NCBI RefSeq assembly: GCF_001429505.1 | Contig: NZ_LMJW01000011.1 | Location: 34,344 to 98,343 of the forward strand | DNA length: 64,000 nt | Direction of reading: 5' to 3' | DNA from: Allobosea sp. Root483D1 | Lineage (GTDB): Bacteria > Pseudomonadota > Alphaproteobacteria > Rhizobiales > Beijerinckiaceae | Shown: positions 1 to 9,047 of the stretch, one piece after another | Layout: every line of letters starts with the position of its first letter | Numbering within the stretch: the first letter of the stretch is position 1 | The notes under the pieces: model-generated | Database searches by the model: none | What the model saw: the letters and a program-made list of their open reading frames with translations, nothing else | What the model was told of the DNA's origin: nothing | Position numbers and translations under genes: made by a program

Positions 1-497
1 GCTTCCAGCGGCCCCTTGGGCAGCGGCACCAGGAACCAGACCTCGAACATCATGAAATTGACGATCGCGATGCCGAGCGAGACAGCCAGGGCCTTCCACA
101 CCGCAAACTTGCCGAAGAACACCATGAAGCTGCCGATATAGATCGCGGCCGAGACGTAGATACCGATGTAATTCGTCGCCAGCACGAAGAGGACGGCGGG
201 AACGAAGATCGCCGCCATGCGCTTGATCCCCGGAATGGTCGTTGCGATCTTCTCGCCATCCGGGGTGCGCGGCAGTGCCTGGGCCAGGTTGACCAGGGAA
301 GCGATGGCCATCGCCACGACGATGTAGAACGGGAACAGGCCGGGCTGCGGTCCCTCGTTCGGCTTCCAGGAGATACCGAGGCGCAGGCTGTCGGTTATCA
401 CGATCGCCGCGACGATCAGGAAGAAGATCGCGACCGCGATGTCCAAGGTGCGATAGCTGACGAGTGGACGGCCTTCGGCTTCTTCGTTGCTGCTCAT
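1..497 (-). CDS. tctB: TctB-family small membrane subunit of tripartite tricarboxylate transporter (3' end cut by window edge)
   Basis: The minus strand is open from ATG at 497 to the window edge, about 165 codons without stop. The translation starts MSSNEEAEGRPLV and continues into several hydrophobic stretches, with the motif LGISWKPNEGPQPGLFPFYI typical of the TctB family, a roughly 160-residue four-helix subunit of the TTT secondary transporters. An SD-like GGAGG lies just upstream. TctB pairs with the large channel TctA and periplasmic TctC; here the order on the minus strand is tctA, tctC, tctB, all co-directional. The C-terminus lies beyond position 1. The identification rests on the neighbours as well as on the sequence. 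Confidence 0.85.
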   Translation of the reverse strand, partial: MSSNEEAEGRPLVSYRTLDIAVAIFFLIVAAIVITDSLRLGISWKPNEGPQPGLFPFYIVVAMAIASLVNLAQALPRTPDGEKIATTIPGIKRMAAIFVPAVLFVLATNYIGIYVSAAIYIGSFMVFFGKFAVWKALAVSLGIAIVNFMMFEVWFLVPLPKGPLE

Positions 498-585
498 TGT
501 CTTGCTCCTCCTGCCGGCGCGCCAGCTCCGTGATGGTGGCTGATCGGAGCGCGGTTGCTTACGCCGCGCTCCGATGTCGTCAGAC

Positions 586-1605
586 TCACTGCGACGCGAG
601 GAAACCGGCCTTCTTCATCAGGTCGGAATGCAGCGCCTCGGCGTTCACCAGCCACTTCTCGTAGTCGGCGCCGGTCATCACGGTCTGATTGAAGGCGCCC
701 TTCTCCATGAATTCCTTCCAGTCCGGCGTCGCCATCACCTTCTTGAGCAGGTCGACGTAGAAGTTCACCTGAGCCGGCGTCGCATTCTTGGTAGTGAAGA
801 TGCCGCGCAGCATCTGGTACTCGACCGGCAGGCCAGATTCCTTGCAGGTCGGGATATCGCTCCAGGCTTCTTTCTCGGTGACCTTGGCGGTGTAGGTCGA
901 GCGCTGCGCATCGAAGATGCAAAGCGGGCGCAACTGCCCGGCCCGCCATTGCCCAACGGCCTCGATCGGGTTGTTCACGGTCGAGTCGACATGGTTGCCG
1001 ACGAGCTGAACCGCGACCTGTCCGCCGCCGGCATAAGGCACATAGGTGAACTTCTTGCTGCCGGTCTGCTGCTCGATCGCCGCCGTGACGATCTGATCTT
1101 CCTGTTTCGAGCCGGTTCCGCCCATCTTGAACTGGCGGTCGTCGCCGGCCTTCACCGCTTCAATATAGTCCTTCGCGGTCTTGTAGGGCTTCTCGCTGTT
1201 CACCCACAGGACGAACTGGTCGAGCGCCAGCATTGCGACCGGCTTCATGTCCTTCCAGTTGAAGGGCGAGCCGGTACCGAGCGGGGTCGTGAACAGATTC
1301 GACAGCGTGATCGTGATTTTGTGTGGGTCGCTGGCGCTTGCCTTCATCTCCAGGAAGCCTTCGGCGCCCGCACCACCCGCCTTGTTGATCACGATCAGCG
1401 GCTGCTTCATCAGGTTGTGCTTCTGGACGACGCCCTGAATGAAGCGCGCCATCTGGTCGGCGCCGCCGCCGGTGCCCGCCGGGATGACCAGCGTCACGGG
1501 TTTGGTCGGCTCCCAGCTTTGCGCCCAGGCGGGCGAGGCCAAACAGGCGCTCGCTGCCAGCGCCGCTGCAATTGTCTTGGCCTTGGATACTTCCCTCCGG
1601 ATCAT
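586..1605 (-). CDS. tctC: TctC/Bug-family periplasmic substrate-binding protein
   Basis: 339 aa. A signal peptide (residues 1-29, ending SPAWAQ) precedes a Bug/TctC fold: the early segment KPVTLVIPAGTGGGADQMAR and the later AGGAGAEG are the family's ligand-binding loops. The ATG at 1605 is chosen because GGGAGGAA sits 7-8 nt upstream; an ATG five codons earlier (1620) lies in front of that SD. The longer open frame to 2691 is a shadow over tctA. The protein delivers a carboxylate to TctAB. The substrate cannot be read from the sequence; the divergent oxalate genes and shared control region suggest a short-chain dicarboxylate, possibly oxalate (inference). Confidence 0.9.
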   Translation of the reverse strand: MIRREVSKAKTIAAALAASACLASPAWAQSWEPTKPVTLVIPAGTGGGADQMARFIQGVVQKHNLMKQPLIVINKAGGAGAEGFLEMKASASDPHKITITLSNLFTTPLGTGSPFNWKDMKPVAMLALDQFVLWVNSEKPYKTAKDYIEAVKAGDDRQFKMGGTGSKQEDQIVTAAIEQQTGSKKFTYVPYAGGGQVAVQLVGNHVDSTVNNPIEAVGQWRAGQLRPLCIFDAQRSTYTAKVTEKEAWSDIPTCKESGLPVEYQMLRGIFTTKNATPAQVNFYVDLLKKVMATPDWKEFMEKGAFNQTVMTGADYEKWLVNAEALHSDLMKKAGFLASQ

Positions 1606-1694
1606 CACGCTTCCTCCCATTAAAGGCGGCTTTTGTCGCCGCGTTGGTAAAGTCACGAAGGCGAATTTGTTGCGGGAACCATTGCCGGGCGGCC

Positions 1695-3209
1695 TCAGGC
1701 CGCGCTGGTGACGGCTCCGTTGCCCGAGAGCTTGACGCGCAGCGCCTGCAGCATCGGCCAGAACGCCATCACCAGGCCGAGGGTCATGATGCTGCCGCAC
1801 AGCCAGTTCGACCAGAAAATGCCGACATGGCCCTGCGAGACCAGCATAGCCTGGCGGAAGGAGCTTTCCGCCTGGTCGCCGAGCACCAGTGCCAGCACGA
1901 GTGGCGGCAGGGGGTAACGCAGCTTGTTGAACAGATAGCCGAGCACGCCGAAAGCCAGCATCAGCCAGACATCGAACATCGCGTTGTTCACGGTGAAGGC
2001 ACCGATGGCGCAGACGAAGACGATCGCCGGGGCGATGATCGAGAAGGGCACGCGCAGGATCGCGGCGAAGAAGGGCACGCAGGTCAGCACCATGACGAGG
2101 CCGACGACGTTGCCGAGATACATCGAGGCGATCAGGCCCCAGACGAAGTCCTTCTGCTCGACGAAGAGCAGCGGGCCGGGCTGCAGGCCCCAGATCAGCA
2201 GGCCGCCGAGCAGCACGGCAGCGGTCGGTGAGCCCGGGATGCCGAGCGTCAGCATCGGCAGCAGCGCGGCGGTGCCGGCGGCGTGGGCGGCGGTCTCCGG
2301 CGCCACCACGCCTTCGAGCTCGCCTTTGCCGAAATTGTCGCCGCGCTTCGACAGGCGCTTGGCGATGCCATAGCCCATGAAGGAGGCAGGCGTCGCGCCG
2401 CCCGGCGTGATGCCCATCCAGCAGCCGACGATGCAGCTGCGGAGGAAGGTCAGCCACATCCTGGGCAGCTGCTTCCAGGTGCGGATGACCGCATCCATGC
2501 GCAGCTTGGCGGCGGCGCCGTTGAACTTGAGCCCGTCCTCCATCGAGCAGAGGATCTCGCCGATACCGAAGAGGCCGATGACGGCGACGAGGAACTTGAA
2601 GCCGTTCAGGAGCTCGTCCTGTCCGAAGGTCATCCGGAGCGTGCCGGTCACGCCGTCGAGGCCGACGGTGGCCAGCGCGAAGCCGAGGCACATCGAGGCG
2701 ATCGTCTTGAACGCCGAGCCGCGTCCCATCCCGATGAAACTGGCGAATGTCAGGAACTGCACCGCGAAGAACTCCGCAGGGCCGAATTTCAAGGCGAATT
2801 TCGCGACCACCGGCGCGAGGAAGGTGATCAGCACCACCGCGAAGATCGCGCCGACGAAGGAGGCGGTGAAGGCGCCGACCAGTGCCTCGTCGGCCTTGCC
2901 GTTCTGCGCCATCGGGTGCCCGTCGAAGGTCGTGGCCACCGACCAGGGCTCGCCGGGAATGTTGAAGAGGATCGAGGTGATCGCGCCGCCGAACAGCGCT
3001 CCCCAGTAGATGCTGGTCAACAGGATGATCGCCGAGGTCGGCGGCATGCTGAAGGTCAGAGGCAGGAGAATGGCGACACCGTTCGCGCCGCCGAGCCCCG
3101 GCAGGACGCCGATGACGACGCCGAGCGTGATGCCGATCACCATGAGCATGATGTGGTAGGCGCTGAGAGCGACGGCGAATCCGCCGAACAGGGCGTTCAG
3201 TTCATCCAT
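1695..3209 (-). CDS. tctA: TctA-family large permease of tripartite tricarboxylate transporter
   Basis: 504 aa, the usual TctA length, strongly hydrophobic with about ten to twelve membrane segments. Family signatures are the N-terminal GVLPGLGGANGVAILLPLTF glycine-rich loop and the internal repeat GITPGGATPASFMGYGIAKR. It is the sodium- or proton-coupled channel of the TTT system and works with TctB and TctC encoded directly downstream. It is the first gene of the minus-strand operon and faces the GntR regulator across a 268-bp region that carries a perfect palindrome. Confidence 0.93.
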   Translation of the reverse strand: MDELNALFGGFAVALSAYHIMLMVIGITLGVVIGVLPGLGGANGVAILLPLTFSMPPTSAIILLTSIYWGALFGGAITSILFNIPGEPWSVATTFDGHPMAQNGKADEALVGAFTASFVGAIFAVVLITFLAPVVAKFALKFGPAEFFAVQFLTFASFIGMGRGSAFKTIASMCLGFALATVGLDGVTGTLRMTFGQDELLNGFKFLVAVIGLFGIGEILCSMEDGLKFNGAAAKLRMDAVIRTWKQLPRMWLTFLRSCIVGCWMGITPGGATPASFMGYGIAKRLSKRGDNFGKGELEGVVAPETAAHAAGTAALLPMLTLGIPGSPTAAVLLGGLLIWGLQPGPLLFVEQKDFVWGLIASMYLGNVVGLVMVLTCVPFFAAILRVPFSIIAPAIVFVCAIGAFTVNNAMFDVWLMLAFGVLGYLFNKLRYPLPPLVLALVLGDQAESSFRQAMLVSQGHVGIFWSNWLCGSIMTLGLVMAFWPMLQALRVKLSGNGAVTSAA

Positions 3210-3309
3210 AGCGCTTCGTCCCCAAAAAAATGGCCTTGTTCAGGGACCGCGCGCAATGCCAACGCAGAACCGACTGGCCTTGTTTGAGTTAGCCTAGGAT
3301 GAAACTTCG

Positions 3310-3326
3310 TGGCATGCAATATGCCA
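3310..3326. promoter_or_regulatory. Palindrome, candidate GntR operator
   Basis: TGGCAT-GCAAT-ATGCCA is a perfect 6-bp inverted repeat with 5-nt spacer, lying between tctA and the GntR gene. A related half-site, ATGCCA preceded by TGGTAT, occurs at 3395-3404. The stretch 3300-3400 is clearly more AT-rich than its surroundings, as expected for a divergent promoter. FadR/FCD-type GntR proteins usually bind short inverted repeats next to their own gene, so this is a reasonable autoregulatory and TTT-control site. Binding is inferred. Confidence 0.5.
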
Positions 3327-3477
3327 TATTTGGATGCGCTGCAGCATAATTATTGCGTGGTTTGGGCCGTTGCGCGGCCATTTCTTTCATTATATGGTAT
3401 GCCAGAAACCACCGCTACCGAAGCGCACGCTGCGCGCCGGTAGCGTTCGGCAAGGCAACACGGGTATCGATTTCGCA

Positions 3478-4164
3478 ATGGTCAAGGCACAGCTTGAAAT
3501 TCAGCCGATCGAGGAGGTTCAGAGCCTCAAGAGCCGCACCTATGAGGCGCTGAAGGTCGCGATCGGGACGATGAAGATCTACGACGCGGGCGCCGAGCTT
3601 CGGCTCGACGAGCGCGCGCTGTCGCTTCAGTTCGGTGTCAGCCGCACGCCGTTGCGCGAGGCCCTCGCTCAGCTCGAGCAGGAGGGGCTGGTCAGGATCG
3701 CGCCGCGCCGCGGCATCTTCATCGTGCGCAAGACCAAAGCCGAGATCCTCGAGATGATCACGGTCTGGGCCGCGCTCGAAAGCATGGCCGCCCGCCTTGC
3801 CACCGAAGTCGCCTCCGATGCCGATATCGCCGGGCTGCACAATCTCGTCGACACCTTCGACAGCGCCGACATCGAAGAGCATCTGGGCGAGTACTCGGAC
3901 GCCAATATCCGCTTCCACGCGGCGATCGTCGCGCTCTCCGGCTGCAAGCTCATCACCGAGATCACCACCGGATTGTTCACGCATGTGCGCGCCATCCGCC
4001 AGCGCACGATCTTCGAGAGAGACCGGGCCCGCCGTTCCATCGTCGATCACAAGGAGATCGTCGAGGCGTTGGAAACGCGCAATGGCGAGCGCGCCGAGCG
4101 GCTCGTCCGCGAGCACACGCTCAAGCTGAGGCAACACGTCGAACAGTTCGTCCAGCTCGACTGA
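3478..4164 (+). CDS. GntR-family (FCD subfamily) transcriptional regulator
   Basis: 228 aa from ATG 3478, the typical FadR/FCD length; an in-frame ATG at 3334 would add 48 residues unlike the family. An N-terminal winged helix (about residues 20-85) includes the GntR signature LSLQFGVSRTPLREALAQLE and the wing VRIAPRRGIFIV. The C-terminal all-helical FCD domain has the metal or carboxylate-binding His residues in FHAAIVALSGC and DHKEIVEALE. It lies 62 bp upstream of oxalyl-CoA decarboxylase on the same strand and is divergent from tctA, so it probably senses oxalate or a related acid and controls both arms (inference). Confidence 0.9.
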   Translation: MVKAQLEIQPIEEVQSLKSRTYEALKVAIGTMKIYDAGAELRLDERALSLQFGVSRTPLREALAQLEQEGLVRIAPRRGIFIVRKTKAEILEMITVWAALESMAARLATEVASDADIAGLHNLVDTFDSADIEEHLGEYSDANIRFHAAIVALSGCKLITEITTGLFTHVRAIRQRTIFERDRARRSIVDHKEIVEALETRNGERAERLVREHTLKLRQHVEQFVQLD

Positions 4165-4226
4165 GCAGGACCAAGATAAACAACAAGAACCGCCAAGAAG
4201 AAACAATTGACTAGGGAGAAAGCGGG

Positions 4227-5963
4227 ATGTCCGCAGTTGTACAAAGCATCTCTTCTGCCGCGCCCGAAACCGAGCGCGAGCTGACCGACGGCTTCAACCT
4301 CATCATCGACGCGCTGAAGCTCAACGAGCTCGACACGATCTATGGCGTGCCGGGCATCCCGATCACCGATTTCGGCCGCATGGCGCAGGCAGCGGGCATC
4401 CGCGTGCTCTCGTTCCGCCACGAGCAGAACGCCGGCTACGCCGCTTCGATCGCCGGCTTCCTCACCAAGAAGCCCGGCATCTGCCTTACCGTTTCGGCGC
4501 CCGGCTTCCTCAATGGCCTGACCGCGCTCGCTCACGCGACCACGAACTGCTTTCCGATGATCCTGATCTCGGGTTCGTCGGAGCGTGAGATCGTCGACCT
4601 GCAGCAGGGCGACTACGAGGAGATGGACCAGCTCGCCGTCGCCAAGCCGCTCTGCAAGGCGGCGTTCCGCGTCCTGCACGCCCAGGATATCGGCATTGGC
4701 CTTGCGCGCGCGATCCGCGCCGCGGTCTCCGGCCGGCCCGGCGGCGTCTACCTCGACCTGCCGGCCAAGCTGTTCGGCCAGGTGATGGACGCCGAGGCGG
4801 GCCGGAAGTCGCTGGTCAAGGTGATCGACGCCGCACCGGCGCAGCTTCCGGCGCCGGACTCGATCCAGCGCGCGCTCGACGTGCTGAAGGGCGCGAAGCG
4901 ACCGCTGATCATTCTCGGCAAGGGCGCCGCCTATGCCCAGGCCGATGACGCGATCCGCCAATTCGTGGAGAAGAGCGGCGTTCCCTTCCTGCCGATGAGC
5001 ATGGCCAAGGGCCTGCTGCCGGATCTCCACCCGCAATGCGCCGGCGCGGCGCGTTCGACGGTGCTGAAGGATTCCGACGTCGTCATGCTGATCGGCGCGC
5101 GCCTCAACTGGCTGCTCTCGCACGGCAAGGGCAAGAGCTGGGGCGACGCACCAAAGCAGTTCATCCAGATCGACATCGAGCCGAAGGAGATGGACTCCAA
5201 CGTCGAGATCGTCGCGCCCGTCGTCGGCGACATCGGCTCCTGCGTGTCCGCACTGCTCGCGGGCATGGGCGGTGGATGGCCCGCGGCGCCAGCCGACTGG
5301 ACTGCGTCCGTCGCCAAGAAGCGCGACGAGAACATCGCCAAGATGGCGCCGCGCCTGATGAACAACAACGTGCCGATGGACTATCACGGCGCGCTCGGCG
5401 TGCTGCGCACGATCATCAAGGAGCGGCCTGACGCCATCCTCATCAATGAGGGCGCCAACACGCTCGATCTCGCCCGCGGCGTCATCGACATGCATCAGCC
5501 GCGCAAGCGCCTCGACGTCGGCACCTGGGGCGTGATGGGCATCGGCATGGGCTACGCCGTCGCCGCCGCCGTCGAGACCGGCAAGCCCGTGCTCGCCGTC
5601 GAGGGCGATTCAGCCTTCGGCTTCTCCGGCATGGAGGTCGAGACGATCTGCCGGTACGACCTGCCGATCTGCATCGTCATCTTCAACAACAACGGCATCT
5701 ATCGCGGTACCGACGTCAACAGCGCCGGCGACGACCCGGCCACGACCGTGTTCGTCAAGGATGCGCGCTACGACCGCATGATGGAGGCGTTCGGCGGCGT
5801 TGGCGTCAACGCGACGTCGCCCGATGAGCTGAAGCGCGCCGTCAATGCGGCGATGGACAGCGGCAAACCGACGTTGATCAACGCGGTGATCGATCCGACC
5901 GCCGGCAGCGAAAGCGGCCGCATCGGCAACCTCAATCCGCAAAGCGCACTCAAGAAGAAGTAA
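4227..5963 (+). CDS. oxc: Oxalyl-CoA decarboxylase
   Basis: 578 aa, close to the 568 aa of Oxalobacter formigenes Oxc. This thiamine-diphosphate enzyme converts oxalyl-CoA to formyl-CoA and CO2. Seen: the N-terminal PYR domain with [13 protein letters not shown] and the catalytic Glu in [10 protein letters not shown], a central ADP/CoA domain, and a C-terminal PP domain with the GDS...N metal motif (GDSAFGFSG then [10 protein letters not shown]). These segments are characteristic of Oxc rather than of acetolactate synthase. AGGGAGAA precedes the ATG. The transferase gene follows after 12 bp, so the pair regenerates oxalyl-CoA cyclically. Confidence 0.96.
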   Translation: MSAVVQSISSAAPETERELTDGFNLIIDALKLNELDTIYGVPGIPITDFGRMAQAAGIRVLSFRHEQNAGYAASIAGFLTKKPGICLTVSAPGFLNGLTALAHATTNCFPMILISGSSEREIVDLQQGDYEEMDQLAVAKPLCKAAFRVLHAQDIGIGLARAIRAAVSGRPGGVYLDLPAKLFGQVMDAEAGRKSLVKVIDAAPAQLPAPDSIQRALDVLKGAKRPLIILGKGAAYAQADDAIRQFVEKSGVPFLPMSMAKGLLPDLHPQCAGAARSTVLKDSDVVMLIGARLNWLLSHGKGKSWGDAPKQFIQIDIEPKEMDSNVEIVAPVVGDIGSCVSALLAGMGGGWPAAPADWTASVAKKRDENIAKMAPRLMNNNVPMDYHGALGVLRTIIKERPDAILINEGANTLDLARGVIDMHQPRKRLDVGTWGVMGIGMGYAVAAAVETGKPVLAVEGDSAFGFSGMEVETICRYDLPICIVIFNNNGIYRGTDVNSAGDDPATTVFVKDARYDRMMEAFGGVGVNATSPDELKRAVNAAMDSGKPTLINAVIDPTAGSESGRIGNLNPQSALKKK

Positions 5964-5975
5964 GGGAGGGATCCA

Positions 5976-7250
5976 ATGAAAGCGCTCGAAGGCGTCAAGA
6001 TTCTCGACTTCACCCATGTCCAGTCGGGGCCGACCTGCACGCAGCTCCTCGCCTGGTTCGGCGCCGACGTGATCAAGGTCGAGCGTCCGGGTACCGGCGA
6101 CATCACGCGCGGCCAGCTCTGCGACGTGCCGGATGCCGACAGCCTCTATTTCACGATGCTGAACCACAACAAGCGCTCGATCACGCTCGACACCAAGAAC
6201 CCGAGGGGCATGGAAGTGCTCTGGGAGATGGTGAAGGTCTGCGATGTCATGGTCGAGAATTTCGCCCCCGGCGTGCTCGACCGCATGGGCCTGACCTGGG
6301 CGAAGGTCCACGAGGTCAATCCGCGCATGATCGTCGCCTCGATCAAGGGCTTCGGCGCGGGACCTTACGAGGACTGCAAGGTCTACGAGAACGTCGCGCA
6401 ATGTGCCGGCGGCGCGGCCTCGACCACCGGTTTCCGCGATGGGCTGCCATTGGTGACCGGCGCGCAGATCGGCGATTCCGGCACCGGGCTGCATCTGGCG
6501 CTCGGCATCGTCACGGCGCTCTACCACCGCACCCATTCCGGCCTCGGCCAGAAGGTCGATTGTGCGATGCAGGACGGCGTGCTCAATCTCTGCCGCGTCA
6601 AGCTGCGCGACCAGCAGCGCCTCGGTCACGGCCCCCTCAAGGAATACAGCCAGTTCGGCGAAGGCCTGCCCTTTGGCGACGCGGTGCCGCGCGCCGGCAA
6701 TGATTCCGGCGGCGGCCAGCCGGGCCGCATCCTGAAATGCAAGGGCTGGGAGAACGATCCCAACGCCTACATCTATTTCATCACCCAGGCCCCGGTCTGG
6801 GAGAAGATCTGCGATGTCATCGGCGAGCCGACCTGGAAGACCGATCCGAACTACGCCAAGCCGCCGGCGCGCCTGCCCAGGCTGAACGAGATCTTCGGGC
6901 GGATCGAGCAATGGACCATGACCAAGACCAAGTTCGAGGCCATGGACATCCTCAACGAGTACGACATCCCGTGCGGGCCGATCCTCTCGATGAAGGAGAT
7001 CGCCGAGGAGAAATCGCTGCGTGAGACGGGCACCGTGGTCGAGGTCGACCATCCCACGCGCGGCAAGTACCTCTCGGTCGGCAACCCGATCAAGTTGTCC
7101 AACAGCCCGTCCGAGGTCAGGCGCTCGCCGCTGCTCGGCGAGCATACCGAGGAAGTGCTGCGCGACGTGCTGAAGTTCGATGAGGGCCGCATCGCGGCGA
7201 TCACCGAATCGGGCGCTACCGGCGCAGTGACGCGGGCGGCGGCGGAGTAA
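5976..7250 (+). CDS. frc: Formyl-CoA:oxalate CoA-transferase
   Basis: 424 aa (Oxalobacter Frc is 428 aa), a class III CoA-transferase. It moves CoA from formyl-CoA to oxalate, feeding Oxc. The N-terminal segment [27 protein letters not shown] is the family start. The catalytic Asp is D167 in [10 protein letters not shown], aligning with Asp169 of the Oxalobacter enzyme, and the glycine loop GGGQPG near residue 247 is the segment that covers the active site. It is co-transcribed with oxc and followed by a strong terminator. Confidence 0.96.
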   Translation: MKALEGVKILDFTHVQSGPTCTQLLAWFGADVIKVERPGTGDITRGQLCDVPDADSLYFTMLNHNKRSITLDTKNPRGMEVLWEMVKVCDVMVENFAPGVLDRMGLTWAKVHEVNPRMIVASIKGFGAGPYEDCKVYENVAQCAGGAASTTGFRDGLPLVTGAQIGDSGTGLHLALGIVTALYHRTHSGLGQKVDCAMQDGVLNLCRVKLRDQQRLGHGPLKEYSQFGEGLPFGDAVPRAGNDSGGGQPGRILKCKGWENDPNAYIYFITQAPVWEKICDVIGEPTWKTDPNYAKPPARLPRLNEIFGRIEQWTMTKTKFEAMDILNEYDIPCGPILSMKEIAEEKSLRETGTVVEVDHPTRGKYLSVGNPIKLSNSPSEVRRSPLLGEHTEEVLRDVLKFDEGRIAAITESGATGAVTRAAAE

Positions 7251-7562
7251 CTTTTCCAAAGCGTCGGTGATCTCTTGGGATGGCGCCTCGGCAACGAGGC
7301 GCCATCTTTCTTGGAACCGCCGCGTGTTTCGAAGAGGCGCCACTCCTGAGGGGAGGGGGCCATGACGAGCAGGACGACGAACACGTTCTCGCCTGGGATG
7401 CGCGATCGATCTCGACCAGGATCGCGAGCACAGCTGCCGACTGACGCGCAAGGAATGTAAGTAAAACGGGGAGCACGTCAGTTGAGGCCCCCTTCGTGGT
7501 TGGCGAATTCAACCAGACGGCACGGTTCTTCAGCCGTACCATCTGGGGTCTTGAGATGCGTC
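7251..7562. other. Intergenic region between the oxalate module and the amino-acid ABC operon
   Basis: 312 bp between convergent operons. Apart from the frc terminator at its left end nothing recognisable was found: the short open frames have no family resemblance or ribosome binding site. Confidence 0.6.
7279..7312 (+). terminator. Rho-independent terminator after frc
   Basis: A perfect 12-bp stem (GATGGCGCCTCG at 7279-7290 pairing with 7295-7306) closes on a GCAA tetraloop and is followed by TTTCTT. It lies 28 bp past the frc stop and ends the GntR-oxc-frc transcript. Confidence 0.9.
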
Positions 7563-8360
7563 TCAGAACGCCGGGAGCGGCTTCCAGGCGCCGCCCATCC
7601 ACTTCTCGTAAGCCTTGGGGATGCTGCCGTTCAGGATGTTCACGAACAGGAAGGTGTCGACCCAGCGCTGGAAGTCGAAATCGCCGCGGCGCACGCCCAT
7701 GGCGTAGACATTGCTGGTCAGCGTGACCTTCCGCTCGAACTTCTTGTCGGGATAGCGCTTGTTCAGTTCCGAGGCGAGATAGGAGACGGTGCCGGCGGCA
7801 TCGACCTGGCCAGCGACCAGCGCAGTGAGATTGGCGCTGTCGTCGGCGAACTGGACGAGTTGCAGGCCGGGGATGTTGGCCTGCGCGATCAGGTTGGCGT
7901 AGGCCGAGCCGCGCGAGACGCCAACGCGCTTGCCGGCGAGATCGGCGAGCTGCGACACCTTCAGCTCCGGCGGGCCTATCACCATTGATTCATGCATGCC
8001 GTAGGGCGCGGTGAAGAGCACCGACTTGGCGCGCTCCGGCGTGATCTGGAGGGTCGAGGCGATGACGTCCGCCTTGCCGGTGAGCAGGGTCGGGATGCGG
8101 TTCTCGTTGGTGACCGGCACGATCTCGAGCTGCACGCCCAGATCCTTGGCCAGCATCTTGGCGATCTCGACATCGTAGCCATCCGGCATCATCTCGGCAT
8201 TGGTCGTGCCGAAGGGCGGCGAGGCCGTATTGACGCCGACCAGCACCTTGCCGCGCTTGAGCACAGCATCGAGCGTCTGGGCTTGGGCGGTGGCGCCGAG
8301 CAGCAGCAGCGGAAGTGTCGCCGCCAGGCCTCGCAACCAGGTTCCGAATCTCGTCGTCAT
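7563..8360 (-). CDS. Polar amino-acid type ABC transporter substrate-binding protein
   Basis: 265 aa with signal peptide (residues 1-28, cleavage after ATAQAQ) and a type II periplasmic binding fold (SBP_bac_3). Typical stretches are GKVLVGVNTASPPFG at the start of lobe 1, DGYDVEIAKMLAKDLG, NRIPTLLTGKADVIAS, and GKRVGVSRGSAYA at the hinge. ATG 8360 is the start because it opens the signal peptide; the frame continues upstream only as a shadow over the permease. It is the last gene of an importer operon with two permeases. No ATPase gene lies beside it, so the ATPase must come from elsewhere or be shared. Confidence 0.9.
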   Translation of the reverse strand: MTTRFGTWLRGLAATLPLLLLGATAQAQTLDAVLKRGKVLVGVNTASPPFGTTNAEMMPDGYDVEIAKMLAKDLGVQLEIVPVTNENRIPTLLTGKADVIASTLQITPERAKSVLFTAPYGMHESMVIGPPELKVSQLADLAGKRVGVSRGSAYANLIAQANIPGLQLVQFADDSANLTALVAGQVDAAGTVSYLASELNKRYPDKKFERKVTLTSNVYAMGVRRGDFDFQRWVDTFLFVNILNGSIPKAYEKWMGGAWKPLPAF

Positions 8361-8398
8361 CGTCTTGTCCCCTCTTCTGCTGTGGATGGGTCGCGGTT

Positions 8399-9044
8399 TC
8401 AGTGGAGGCGGGCCTGTCGCTGCTCCAGCCAATCGGACAGCAGCGTGAAGGGCAGGCACATCACGAAATAGGCGGCAGCGACCACGCCGAAGGCGAGCAG
8501 CGGCTGGAAGGTCGCGTTGCTGACGATCTGTCCGGCGCGGGTCAATTCGATGAAGCCGACGATCGATGCGAGCGAGGTGTTCTTGATGACCTGGACGACG
8601 AAGCCGCAGCTCGGGGCCAGCGCGGTCCGCAGCGCCTGCGGCAGGACCACCAGGCGCATCCTCAACCAGCGCGACAAACCGAGCGCAGAGGCGCCTTCCC
8701 ACTGGCCCGGCGGCACCGCGCGGATGGCGGCGAGCCAGATCGTCGAGAAATAGGAGCCCGCATACAGCGTCAGCGCCAGCGCGCTGGACAGGAGCGCACC
8801 GATGTCGAGGCCGGCGGCGCTGAGTCCGAAATAGGCGATCAGCAGCAGGATCAGCAGCGGCGTGCCCTGGACGAACTGCACGAACAGCATCTGGCCGCGC
8901 CGCACGAGCTTGCTGCGGCTGAGACCGAGCCCGGTGAGCAGCGCGCCGAACGCCGCGCCGCCGGCGAGCGCCAGCAGCGACAGGAGCAGGGTCCAGCGCA
9001 GTGCCAGGACGATATAGGTCAGCTCGTTGACACCGATACTGCAT
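8399..9044 (-). pseudogene. Amino-acid ABC transporter permease with an apparent 1-nt frameshift near its start
   Basis: The frame ending at 8399 encodes a HisM/GlnP-type permease with the EAA loop (EGASALGLSRWLRMRLVVLPQA). Going upstream, it has no ATG, GTG or TTG before the stop near 9078 except GTG 8905, which would drop the first membrane segment (LTYIVLALRWTLLLSLLALA). An ATG at 9044, immediately after the stop of the preceding permease, is in the wrong frame by one base. Removing one of the two C at 9033-9034 (GG in the gene) joins it as MQYRVNELTYIV, a normal permease start. So either the gene is frameshifted or the assembly has a 1-base error. The remainder is intact and shows no decay. 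Confidence 0.7.
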
Positions 9045-9047
9045 GGT

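Noticed and set aside
586..2691. 701-aa fusion of a tctA-strand frame with the TctC binding protein
   Set aside because: The upstream half is a shadow of tctA. A proper SD and signal peptide define the start at 1605.
7563..9044. A 493-aa open frame joining the binding protein to an N-terminal extension
   Set aside because: The first 228 codons are Arg/Ala-rich shadow of the permease gene in another frame. The true protein starts with a signal peptide at 8360.
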